Below, one piece after another: positions 1 to 10,508 of a DNA stretch of 64,000 bases. The stretch covers positions 372,001-436,000 of the forward strand of contig PQWQ01000005.1 of NCBI GenBank assembly GCA_002943765.1, given 5' to 3'. Both the position numbers and the translations under genes were made by a program. Source of the stretch: Psoroptes ovis (Eukaryota > Arthropoda > Arachnida > Sarcoptiformes > Psoroptidae). Positions within the stretch are counted from its first letter, which is position 1; every line of letters starts with the position of its first letter. The notes below the pieces were generated by a model. It was not told the origin of the DNA. It searched no databases and was given only the letters and a program-made list of their open reading frames with translations.

Positions 1-650
1 CCAGTAGTAAATCATTGAATTCTATTAATAACCATCAAAGCACTAATCATAGTAATTCGAGCTCAATCATTAATGATAGTAATAATATCATATCGAACAT
101 ACAGAAATTGTTCAATGATAAAATTGAAATATATGGCCGTGTGGAATTTTCAAAATTATCAATCACCACAGGGGTGATTAAGATTTGTTTAAAGGTAATG
201 GGGTCTTTGTAATAATTGAAATAACTAAAAATGTTTCTACTCACCCAAATAATTTCTTCATGCAGACACTGGTCGAATGTTTACGTCAATATACATTTAG
301 CCGCTACGGTTTTCAACAAATACAAGTTGATTCTTACTATTTACAAACACGTTTATGGCGTTTTGTTTCGGATGAAAAGTAAGAGTTTATAGATTCATTG
401 ATTTAATTGATATTCATTTGAGTTTGTTCGTGATTTGATTTTTCGAATTTTTTTCCCTCATAGAATCATATTCAATTTGATTGATGAAATAATTTCAAGT
501 AGCCGAAAACGATGCTTGGACCCTATAGGCATGGAACGTAGTGTAAGTTTGACGGTGATTTTCTGATTGATTGATGAATTATTAATGATTTTATTTTGAT
601 TTTTTTCTTATCGAACACAGATTATCGAAAATATTTGTGAAAATCGTTGA
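1..650 (+). CDS. VPS51: VPS51 (GARP/EARP tethering complex subunit), 3'-terminal exons, 5' part outside window
   Basis: C-terminal part of the vacuolar protein sorting 51 homologue, a subunit of the GARP and EARP tethering complexes that return endosome-derived vesicles to the trans-Golgi and recycle endosomal cargo (family knowledge). Four exons join in frame: 1-194, 266-378, 464-542 and 621-650 (TGA at 648-650), with GT-AG introns of 71, 85 and 78 bp. Residues such as RVEFSKLSITTGVIKICLK, TFSRYGFQQIQVDSYYLQ, LWRFVSDEK and RCLDPIGMERSIIENICEN line up with the conserved C terminus of animal VPS51, including its final acidic-Cys-Glu tail. Near the left edge the protein has an Asn/Ser-rich insertion (about positions 15-100) not expected in vertebrate homologues. 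The gene is tail-to-tail with RNASEH2A. The N-terminal coiled-coil part is not in view. Confidence 0.9.
590..595 (-). promoter_or_regulatory. Candidate poly(A) signal of RNASEH2A
   Basis: AATAAA on the minus strand (TTTATT on plus), about 70 bp downstream of the RNASEH2A stop and inside the last VPS51 intron. It would make the two transcripts complementary at their 3' ends. Confidence 0.35.
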
Positions 651-663
651 TTTACTGGTCAAA

Positions 664-1838
664 TTACTTGAAAATTTGGTCTAAATTCCTGACTTGTTCC
701 ATATGATTATCAATAAAAAATTTACTTGTTTTTAATTTTTTCGATTTCTTTGAATTATTTTGTTGCTTTAAATCAATGGTGTTCTGTGGATTTCTTTTGA
801 CCAAAAAGTTTTCAATTGATTTTTGCTTTTTACGTTTGATATTATTTGATTGGTCATCGTTTTCATCATGGTCATTGTCTTGGTCGTCATCATCGTCCCT
901 AGAAATTGGATTGAAACTTAGTTTTGGAACAAAATAAAAACATTTTGAAAACTCACCAATCACATTCAAAAGCTTTATCATCCATAATCTTGGTTATTGT
1001 TGACCAACTAAATCGTACAAATGTTGGAAAACCGAAACAAGGTTCGAATATTCGCTCCAAATATTCTTTAGTCTTCGGGTCGCTTGGGTATCCGGAACCA
1101 TAATCAATTTGATTCGATTTCAAATTTTCTTGAAAACGCCAATTGGCAATCATGTAATCACGCAGTACTTTGGCACAAATCGATGCAATTGATACAATTT
1201 TATACAGGGAATCTGCTTTTTTTGCTACAACAATTTTTGAGATTTCAGGGAATTCTTTCTGTAATTTTTGTTGATATTTTTCCGCAGGTCCAACCGTGTC
1301 CAAATATAATTCTCGTATATTCAAACCATTTCGTGTTTGTATACGACGTATCAGTTCGATAGCTGAATCATGTGATATTAAATTCAAATTGTATTTGGAA
1401 CGTTTCAGCATTGAATTACTAATATATGTTGGTGATAATATTCGTGTTGACCATCCTAGATCGGAATCATTGCCGATAGCATCGAACAATGTTGAACGTT
1501 GCGTTTCGGTCAACGTTTTTGAATCTGTGGAAATTTAAATAAATGAAATAAACTTCTTAGAAGAATCAATCATTGAAATACCTTGATATTTGGCCAACTC
1601 TATTTCATGCCGTTTCGACAAGGGACAATATGCAATAGCATAGATCATGGGACCTATTATTAGATTGAGACCTTGTTAATTAAAAATCAAAATCCAAAAA
1701 ATTGAAATACGAACCAAGAACAGGACCACGGCCAGCTTCATCAATACCAACAATGATTGGTTCATCGATGCGTTTCGAATTCGAATCCAAATAATGTATA
1801 CGGCTTGGATCGTTGAAAAATTGGCTCAAATCAAACAT
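664..1838 (-). CDS. RNASEH2A: Ribonuclease H2 subunit A (catalytic), complete, 4 exons
   Basis: Catalytic subunit of RNase H2, which nicks 5' of ribonucleotides in DNA and degrades RNA:DNA hybrids in the nucleus. Exons on the minus strand are 1715-1838 (ATG at 1836-1838), 1582-1653, 957-1524 and 664-898 (TAA at 664-666); phases agree and the total is 999 nt, 332 aa, close to the usual size of about 300. Type 2 RNase H motifs are visible: DEAGRGP with acidic pair D33/E34, DSKTLT at 66-71, YLDTVGP with D141, KADSLYKIVSIASICAK with D170, and GSGYPSDPKT, which carries the Tyr that senses the 2'-OH. All four catalytic carboxylates are present. The C-terminal exon is a hydrophilic Asp-rich then Lys-rich tail whose KSIENFLVK resembles a PIP-box (PCNA-binding) motif; that reading is inferred. 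Introns are 58-69 bp. Confidence 0.95.
712..717 (+). promoter_or_regulatory. Candidate poly(A) signal of VPS51
   Basis: AATAAA lies 62 bp after the VPS51 stop codon, inside the antisense of the last RNASEH2A exon. If used, the VPS51 3' UTR overlaps RNASEH2A coding sequence. Confidence 0.45.
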
Positions 1839-2397
1839 ATTCAACTGATTAATTAGTTGATTAATTGATTAAATAATTAATTAGTTAAATTAATTAAAAT
1901 CAAAATAATTAAAACCAAAATTTTAAAAATTTTTGAAAACAATAAAGCACAATGAATGAAATGAAAAAAGGCGGCAAATCGAATCATTATTTTTAGTTGA
2001 TTTGCGAGACGATGGATGGCGCCACTTTCATTAAAAATTTTCAAAATTCAAAAATTCTAAAAATTTCAAAAATTGTGAAAATTTTACCTGGAAAAAAAAA
2101 TTTGAAGTAAATCAATTCAATGAAATGCAGTTCATTTGTCAAATCAACGTATTTCCAGACGTAAATCGACGTTAATCAACGAACGAACATCGAAAACATC
2201 GAATGAAAATGTTAATTCAAAAGTCATTTGACGAATTGATTGAGCGAAAAAAGTGGAAAAAATTTCACATATTCAATGGTTTTTGATTTATTTCTTAAGA
2301 AATTTGATTATCTTAAATCTGCTGAATGGCTGCAAAAACATATATTTTTCATTTGAATTAATTCATTCATCAAAAAAAAAAAATCAAAGAAATTTAT
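1839..2397. other. AT-rich 5' flank of RNASEH2A, no gene seen
   Basis: Non-coding stretch upstream of the RNASEH2A start, with many TTAATTAA-like runs just before the ATG (1845-1910). No ORF of note and no clear core promoter element could be picked by eye. Confidence 0.5.
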
Positions 2398-2703
2398 TCA
2401 TAAATATGTGAAAAAAATAATGTTCAAACGGCTTAAAACATCGACAATTTTCACTGTGTAGCCAGCTATATTGGTCACAATATTTTCTTGAAATTTGCTT
2501 ACAAACTGTCGCCTATTTATATTAAATACAGTTAAAATAGCCCGAGTCACGCTCGGGATGAGCAAATTGCAAGCAAAAAAATCTTGAACGTAAACATGAC
2601 GTTGGCCGACTGTTATGCGGTGAGCATTTTTCATTTTTTTTCCAATCAATTTCTCCACATATTTATCATCGATTTCTTGAATTACAAGTGCTCTAATTGC
2701 CAT
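2398..2703 (-). CDS. Hypothetical 101-aa ORF, unrecognised
   Basis: ORF from ATG at 2701-2703 to a stop at 2398-2400. The product begins MAIRALVIQEIDDKYVEKLI and has an even amino-acid composition without the Asn/Ile/His runs that mark chance ORFs in this window. I recognise no family, signal peptide or membrane segment. The DNA is less AT-rich than its surroundings and contains a CCCGAG/CTCGGG inverted repeat (2541-2557). It could be a remnant of a degraded gene or element, an exon of an unseen gene, or chance. No partner exon was found. Confidence 0.3.
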   Translation of the reverse strand: MAIRALVIQEIDDKYVEKLIGKKMKNAHRITVGQRHVYVQDFFACNLLIPSVTRAILTVFNINRRQFVSKFQENIVTNIAGYTVKIVDVLSRLNIIFFTYL

Positions 2704-3407
2704 TATTATCAAAGATGATAATTATCTTTCGATTAAAATCGAAATTCATTGAAATATCAATGAATGAATGAATGAATGAATGATCAATATTGGCCAATAT
2801 TTATCGTTGAAGACTCTCGTAGAAGACTTTAATCGAAGGTTTCAAAGATTTCGTCGAAGATTTTCGATGAAATTTCATTCGAAAAACCGGTGGCCAATGG
2901 CTTATTATGGCTGCTGATGATGATAATAATTAAATTCATATATGGTCAATTTATGATGAAGAAAAAAATGGCGACCAAACGACTAATAGCAGCTAATCAG
3001 ATTCAAAATTATGATCAATTTAAGCTAAGAAATAACAAGATTTACTCGATTAAAAATTTTCGATTGAATTTGAAATGAATTAATGCAATGCAATGCAATG
3101 CATCAATAATACATCATCAATTGATCAAATTATTGTATATGATATTCACAATATGATTTATAATAATAATAATTCATAGAAAAATAGAAAATTCATAATT
3201 ATAATTCATTGAATTTTCTTGAATTATTTTCACATATAAGTATTTTAATGATTGAAAATCTAATCAATTTTCAATAATATTTGACGCACCAAAATAGGTA
3301 AATATATTTTCATTTTTGATTATAATTTTGCAAATGAGCCAAAAAAAAAAAAAAAATATGATTCGAAAATCGAACGATTCGATACATAAATAATTCGATA
3401 AAAAATA

Positions 3408-3490
3408 TTAGATTGTCCGTAAAGTTTTTGACCGATTATATCCGTAGAAAATAATTGGAAAATTGGCAAAAACTTTTCGTACAACCATAA
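3408..3490 (+). mobile_element. Mariner-type MITE 1 (subfamily C)
   Basis: Ends TTAGATTGTCCGT and ACAACCATAA; interior GATTATATC...TAGAAAATAATTGG shared with copies at 5538, 30041 and 35038. Diverged right end. Confidence 0.8.
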
Positions 3491-3879
3491 TTAATCAAAC
3501 GATAATTTTTGCCTGAAGCTTGACCAGTTCCCACGCTTTAATTTTTTTTTTTTTTTAATTCATTGATTATTTGCTGTTTGATTATCATTCATTATTATAT
3601 TTCACCCAATCGTCGACTTATATGCTGGCTGAAGCATTGAAGATATTTAATTTTTTTCATAATTTACTGACTTAATAAACACTAAACTAATCAATATTTT
3701 GTTCATTTTGGGTGAACAATTTTTTTTCTGGAAGAAATTCAATGTCCATGATACCAATCATAATGAATGAATGTTGAATAATGTTCGCCATAATAATTCA
3801 ATATCAAATTTGAAATAATGAAACAACAACAACAACAAAAAAGTCTTAGTATCAAAAGTGATCGAATATATTCAAAATA

Positions 3880-3963
3880 TTAGGTTGTCCGGAAAGTTCT
3901 GGCCGAAAGTTTCATGAACAACTCTATTGTGATTAAGCGGAATGAACTTTTCGGACAACCTAA
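3880..3963 (+). mobile_element. Mariner-type MITE 2 (subfamily A)
   Basis: TTAGGTTGTCCGGAAAGTT to GAACTTTTCGGACAACCTAA with TA on both sides; interior contains CATGAACAACTCTAT and GATTAAGCGG. Confidence 0.9.
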
Positions 3964-5232
3964 TATATTTAATCGAAAATGCATCGAGAAATATATTGAT
4001 TGAACATTGAACACATTATTAATACATATGTGTGTTCACCTGTCATCATCATTGTTGTTATTATTAGTGTTATTATTAGCTCAATCAATGTACGAGAAGC
4101 AGGTAAATTGGAAAATTTATATTCAAAAAAAAAATACAAATGCACAAGTAATCAATGCATCAAGCATCAATAATATTAGTATCCATGTCTTTATAAATTT
4201 CATTTGATCAATCAATCAATGAAATCAATACAATTGGATTGAATGCTATTATTAGTATTATGAATATTATAATTAACAAGAATAATGATAATCAATATTT
4301 ATTATGAATTTCAAACACACACATATATCCAAGCTGAATCCAATCCGATTGTATTTGAATGCAATTAGTGCATATATGAATGTGTATTGAAAGTGTATGA
4401 ATTGAAGTGAATTAAAGTGGTAATACATATGCAGCACACTATTACCACGCATATACATCGACTTAGTAATATTGATAATAATAATAATAATAATAGTCGA
4501 ATGTATAGTGTCATTATTCAAATGCTTTCGATCAAGCAAGCTTTTGATAAGTGTACAGATTTGATTGTGATAATAATAATAGTGAATCATACAATGAAAT
4601 ATATGATGCAAATGATAGTATTGATTTGTTGTGTAATAATGATCCATTGGTCATCGATTGGTTAATGATAATTAAATATTTACAATGGCAAAGCACTGAA
4701 TATAATGTTGGATAATGATCTGTGGCTATTCAAATATCCATACACATTCGAATCATTGACAGAAATCGAATGAAATAAACTCAATTATCATCATAATTAT
4801 TATTGTCGATCGATCGGTGTGTCGATTATGATCAATGTACAATGATCAATCGATCATTGTGTTTGTAGTGATATGTCATCGATGCCTGTATATGGATATT
4901 GGTGTATTTGAAAAGGTAAAAAAGATTTTTGAAAAGATTACAAAGATTTGTGAAATCTTGAAGATTAGCAGCAGTATAAGAAACAAAGCTGCCTTAATCC
5001 GCGTTAATCTTTTCGTATTATTTCGAATTATTCAATCAATTATCAATTTTGAAATAATAAACAACATTGATCGATCAATCATTCGAGCACAGATGGTACA
5101 TGTGCATTGCTGGCAATCGAATTTGATTTAATTGAATCAAGAATCGAAGACTTTAGCAAGGTAACTCATGAGGCATTCAATCATTCAAAGACATTAAATG
5201 ATTTAGTCGTATGATAATGGCATGGTCATATA

Positions 5233-5313
5233 TTAGGCTGTCCGAAAAGTTCTTGCCGATTTTCAGGAACAACTCTATTCGATCAAGCAGAATGAACTTT
5301 TCGGACAAACTAA
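5233..5313 (+). mobile_element. Mariner-type MITE 3 (subfamily A)
   Basis: TTAGGCTGTCCGAAAAGTT left end, AACTTTTCGGACAAACTAA right end, TA flanks, interior AACAACTCTATTCGATCAAG. Confidence 0.9.
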
Positions 5314-5537
5314 TATTTTATTAGCATGATAAAATGTCACAAAATTGTATCAACAATTGTTGAATGGAATCATTTTAATCAAAGAATTTTTCCATTTGAT
5401 TCATTCGAATTTAATTCAATTCAATTCAATTATCATTTAATGGATAAATCAATTAAGATTATTATCTTTACAAGATAATTCATGAAGATTTTGCACATGA
5501 TTATGACCATTTTTTCAAATTTTGATGGACATATATA

Positions 5538-5617
5538 TTAGGTTGTCCGAAAAGTTTTTGCCGATTATATCGTAAGAAATTATAAGAAAATCGGCAAAAA
5601 CTTATCGGACAATCTAA
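5538..5617 (+). mobile_element. Mariner-type MITE 4 (subfamily C)
   Basis: 80 bp, TTAGGTTGTCCGAAAAGTTT to AACTTATCGGACAATCTAA, TA flanks; arms pair almost throughout (GCCGAT...ATCGGC). Confidence 0.9.
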
Positions 5618-5789
5618 TATATGAATATGGCTTTTTTGAAATTTAATGAATTTCGAATTTCGAATTAATTTGTTTACGATTTAATTTAATTGAATTTTGA
5701 ATTTTGTGTGGAGAAGAAGAAGAAGAAATTCGGTAATGTAAAAAGCCATAAAATTTAGTGGAAAATTTAGCCTCTTAACAGTCATACAG

Positions 5790-5831
5790 CAGGTAAAACT
5801 TACACAGGTAAAACTTATACAGGTAAAAATC
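5790..5831. repeat. 15-bp minisatellite, three units
   Basis: CAGGTAAAACTTACA, CAGGTAAAACTTATA and CAGGTAAAAATC in direct tandem at an exact 15-bp period (starts 5790, 5805, 5820). Confidence 0.85.
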
Positions 5832-7298
5832 AAATTAAATTAAATTTCAATCGAATGAAATGCTTTAAATTAGTTTTTGATTCGATTTTGAACCGAGAAA
5901 AATCAAATCAAATCAAATACATTTTATGACCCCATAAATATATGTAAAACAAAGATATTTTATGGTAAATGATGAATCTGGATCAATTTTCTATAATAAT
6001 TATTGTTAAATAATAATAATATGACTTACCTGTATTAGGCCATTGAACATATACCCTGAAGATACGGTTGTTTATCATAATGGCTCGCGCAATACTTTTT
6101 GTCCGAGTAAATACCAGGTATATTAGGTAATGGACTGAAAAAAACACGGATGAAAACAAAGTTATGACTAGGCATAGACCCTGCAAACACCATTATGACC
6201 AAGGGTGAAACCTTGTAAACCAGGTAATGAAAACATGTAAACCAAGTAATCAAAGGTAATGAAACACTCGAAAAGGTGCATGGGGTAAGAGTTACGTATA
6301 ACCTTTTTATTTGTTGTCTCACCAATCAATCAAAGGTCAATGTCACATGCGATATCATTGTTTAGTTATTGTTTATGGCCATAACACCGGTGTTTATTGT
6401 TCCTTAAGAATTTAAATTTCTAAAATTGAAAACGTTTTTGTGGTGCCCTTTGGCTGATTGTTTCTAAATTTAGACACAAAGGTAAATTAAATCAATTCAA
6501 AGGTAAATTGAATCTTTTAAAATTTCACAAACGTCGGTAATATTTATTCATTCATTCATTCAAATATTTCACAGAAACAACCAATGTAAACACAGGTAAA
6601 CACACGTAAACAGAACAAATTCAAAATTGTGTAATCATCGAATGTGTTTTACATTTAAGAAAAAATTTAATTCGAAAAAACATTTCAGAAAAACAATAAA
6701 CTGATAATAAAAACAAATAAATTCAAAAAATTCAAATAAACAAATTCAAATCAAACAATGATAATAGCAATAATAATAATACAATCGGATATTGTTTTTA
6801 TTACCTTTGGTTATTATCAAAGATATTTGAATTTTTTTTTTTATTTAAGAAAATCAATTCACAATTCACAATTTCCAATTCACAAATTTCATTTGATTGA
6901 CATTCAATTCAATTTTATATGAATGAATGAATGAATCAAACAAACACTGAGTGATACTTATGGAATAATGATCGTAAAATTTAAAAAAAAATAAGATTAA
7001 TTCTTTTATTTCGGGTATTTTTTTGGTGACCCCAGGTCGCCTGGTCAATTTCAATTTTTGGCCAGGTATTTACCTGTTTACCAGGTTTGTTTGTTTACAA
7101 GAAAATCTTATGAATTGAAAATGCCTTATGAATTACTTTGAAATCAAATTGAAATGTACCGAATCCGATCATCATCATCGATGATAATAATGGTCAATGA
7201 ATTGTATGGTAATGAATGGACATTATCATATTAAACATATATCTGAATGTATGAATGAATTGGATGGAGGTGAAATAATAATCATAAATTTCAACATC

Positions 7299-7372
7299 AT
7301 ACCTGTGTAATACCTGCAATAATACCTGTAATAATAATACCTGTGTAAAAATACCTGTGTAAAATACTTGTA
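7299..7372. repeat. Cluster of ATACCTG repeats
   Basis: ATACCTG at 7299, 7310, 7322, 7337 and 7351, and ATACTTG at 7364; spacing 11-15 bp, a degenerate minisatellite with unit AATACCTGTGTAAA. Confidence 0.8.
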
Positions 7373-9662
7373 AAATCAATGAAAATGAATGAATGGTCTT
7401 AATGAATTCATTGTGTGAAAATTCATTGCTTTCTACCAAAATAATAATAAAATGTTGGTCTAATATCGAATCAAATTGCAATATTAATGATAATCATTCG
7501 AATGGTATTGTACGATCTCGAATTGTGTCTGTACATCAATCATTGATCTCTTTGATCAACAATCCTCTTTGATCAACATCAACAATCATCTAGGATTATT
7601 CGTCGATGATTCGAAATGTGTTGATTGATGTGCCCCGTAGATCAACGGCGAAGACCAACGAAGATATGAAGATTTAAAGATTTGAAAAGATTCGAAAAGG
7701 CTCAAAGATCATTGATAATATCGATTATTATTATGATTATTAATGTGAAAATAATTTGAACAATACGAAAATTTTCTCCATAAATTACCTTCGGATGATT
7801 TGGATTGTTTGATATCGTTCGGTATTGTATTGTTCGACATAGCTCCAAAAAAGCTCAAAAAAAATCAAGGTGTATTAATCGATCAACTCTCTAATAGATC
7901 ATATCGATATGTAAATGTGCCGTAAAAATAAATATTCAGGTAAACATAGCCGAAGATTATCGGGGCATCGAATAATTGCTCATATGAATACCTTTAAATA
8001 CCTTACAATACTGCATAATGATTTGAGATGTATCAGAAGGCACAACAAAAGGCACACTGGTACACCACCTTGATGATTACCTTTGTGTTTCATTCATTCA
8101 TTTCACTGATATATTCATTCATTTATTGAAATGATTTGAGATGATGATTTTTGACCATATCAACCATATAAACCAATTCACTATTTCAAACGAACAAACA
8201 ATTATCTTGTCTTGTTCATCTCATCTCATTTATTCATTCATCTATTCATTTCATCTATTTATTCATAGGTATAAGTCTTTGAATTTTTTGATTTGAAATG
8301 AAATTATCATATTTCAAAATGATTTGACCGGTATAAATACATACACACAGGCATAGACATGTGTATATGGTGCCATACCTTATTATTTAAACATCTGATC
8401 TTTTGAATCTTTTGAATAATCAAAATAATCACAAGGCAATTAGATCGCTGGTCAAAAATGGTCGTCGTTGTTCAATGATTTAATGATACAGATCAACGAT
8501 TGTTGAACTGCAGCAGCAGACAACTGTTGATTATATCTTCAGCTTTAATAATTGATCAGAAGCCGAAAAATCGAATTCAAATATGAATATATATGATTAT
8601 CATTCGTCGTTCAAAGGTGTTTACGGCCTTAACAAAGGTATATACCAAAGGTATTACATGTCTAAATGCAGCACAGATGAATTGATCTGTTCACATGTAT
8701 TCATTATTATTATGATTTGACCGATTTAAGGTGCGGTACCGTCTTGTTGTTTCTTATTTTACATTGATTGTTTTGATTTTTGAAAATCTCAAAGGTAATT
8801 TTAAGGTCTTGACCATTGATTGATTGATTGATTCATCATCAAGTATGGGACTATGGGACTGGTAATGGTATGAATGATATCGGGTGAATTATTGTGTTTT
8901 GATTCGGTGGATTTGAATTGGAATTTGAGCCCGAAAACAGTCCAAAAATGGCTGATGTAATAATCAATGAATGAAACAGGGGCTAACATAAATCTACTTT
9001 TCTACGATATTTTCTTTGAAATATTTTCATTTTTTGAAATTTACTCTTGAAATTCATCAAAATGGCCAGTAAATAAAGTTAATTAATGGTTTTACAATGG
9101 AAGTCGATAATGATGTTTGAAACAATATTTGCCATTGATACATACGATTGGCTCAATCTGAATTGAATATGAATGATTCGAGCGAAATTCAACGCTTATT
9201 GATTCAATTCAACGCGTATTTATTCAATGTAACAGTGACGACAAAATCGATCAAAATAATTTACAAATTGACAATTATCAATTGACTGTGTGTCTATTTG
9301 AAAATTATCATTGAATCAAATCTACTACTAATTAACAGTGAAATCTAATGTGAATAAATGAATGAAATGGACGATAATCAATGGTCACCATTTGAAATTC
9401 GGCTAAAATTATCATTTTGAGTGCAACAAACATTCGAAAACCTCGAACCACTTGTTGGACAAATTAACAAAATTTGGAATCGAATGAATGAATGAATGAC
9501 AAATCACATTGGATTACTGTTGATTATCGGCTTGTACAGACACATAAAGGCTATATGCTTTACGCGCACACACATCAACATCACCACAACACGTGTAATT
9601 ACGAACAAACGTATTGTTCACTTGATTAGTACGTGCAAAATACGTACGTTAAAGCCTCTGTA

Positions 9663-9746
9663 TTAGGGGCTGTACATTAGAGGCTATACATTAGAAGCTA
9701 TGCATCAAAGACTGTACATGAGAGGCTACAAATCTAAGGCTATACA
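9663..9746. repeat. 14-bp minisatellite, six units
   Basis: Six units at exactly 14-bp spacing (starts 9663, 9677, 9691, 9705, 9719, 9733), consensus TTAGAGGCTATACA, each differing at a few bases. Confidence 0.85.
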
Positions 9747-10201
9747 TGTGCTAGCGCGTGTAAGTGACTAAATAGCTCAGTGCCTGCAAAGGTATAGCCT
9801 TTAAAAGCATCCTTTTACTTGATCAAATCAAAACAAAACATACATTAATTCATTTGATTGATTTGAATTTGACAAAATTCGTTTCTCCATACAAAAATTT
9901 CTTCGAAATTTCTCAAAATCGATTTGATTAGTAATTCAGTGTTTATTACACACATAATCAAACTCATTAATGGCATTTCATTCGATTTTGATTATTTTTT
10001 TGTTGGTTGGTTTATATGATTCGATTTTGAACATATTTTGAACATGATATTCAGCCGGAGGGTGTTAAATCAATCGATATCGATTGTGTGTGTACCTCAA
10101 TCGATATTCGATTTAATTATCGATTTATTGCGTTCATCATCATCGTCGATGATCATCGATGATGATGACGGTGAGATGTTTGTTCGTACAGATATGTTTT
10201 C

Positions 10202-10241
10202 AAAGGTATTCGCAAAGGTATATACCTTTGAGAATACCTTT
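10202..10241. repeat. 40-bp near-perfect palindrome of AAAGGTA motifs
   Basis: Two AAAGGTA copies followed by two TACCTTT copies; 19 of 20 base pairs of the palindrome match. Confidence 0.9.
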
Positions 10242-10426
10242 ACGGCGATATGTTTGTTTGTTTGCTCGTAAACATCTCTTTCGAATATCGTCTTTGAATT
10301 TCGTCAAATTTCACTGAATTGGTGAAACAGGCTAAATGATAATGATAATTATTGATTTTCAAAATATCGATTTCGATGTTTCGATTGATTGATTGAATTC
10401 AATGGTTGATTTTGAGAAATATTTAA

Positions 10427-10508
10427 TTAAGTTTGTCCGAAAAGTTTATTCAACTTAATCGGATAGTGTTGTTCATGAAAATCGGCCAGAACTTTTCGGA
10501 CAGCCTAA
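10427..10508 (-). mobile_element. Mariner-type MITE 5 (subfamily A)
   Basis: Reverse orientation of subfamily A; ends TTAAGTTTGTCCGAAAAGTT (one extra base) and AACTTTTCGGACAGCCTAA. Confidence 0.85.

Larger units (their letters stand above)
2704..5700. other. Non-coding interval with four mariner-type MITEs and simple repeats
   Basis: No supportable gene. It holds a (GAAT)n run (2758-2784), an (AATGC)4 run (3082-3102), long A/T runs, GAT-rich DNA around 4470-4680, and four TTAGGTTGTCC elements listed separately. ORFs here translate to Ile/His/Tyr-rich nonsense. Confidence 0.5.
5701..9662. other. Non-coding interval dense in AGGTA/TACCT motifs
   Basis: No gene supported. The stretch is unusually rich in CAGGTA, AAAGGTA and their complements, for example 5790-5831, 6012-6260, 6475-6505, 6585-6610, 7020-7090, 7299-7372 and 8610-8660. 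No MITE copy falls between 5618 and 10426. Confidence 0.45.

Noticed and set aside
4273..4665. Overlapping ORFs on both strands of 82-124 codons
   Set aside because: Tyr/His/Ile-rich translations of GAT/AAT microsatellites on both strands; typical chance ORFs of AT-rich DNA.
5701..9000. CAGGTAAA motifs as real 5' splice sites or recursive splice sites
   Set aside because: They occur in both orientations, outside genes, and mostly without a preceding polypyrimidine tract.
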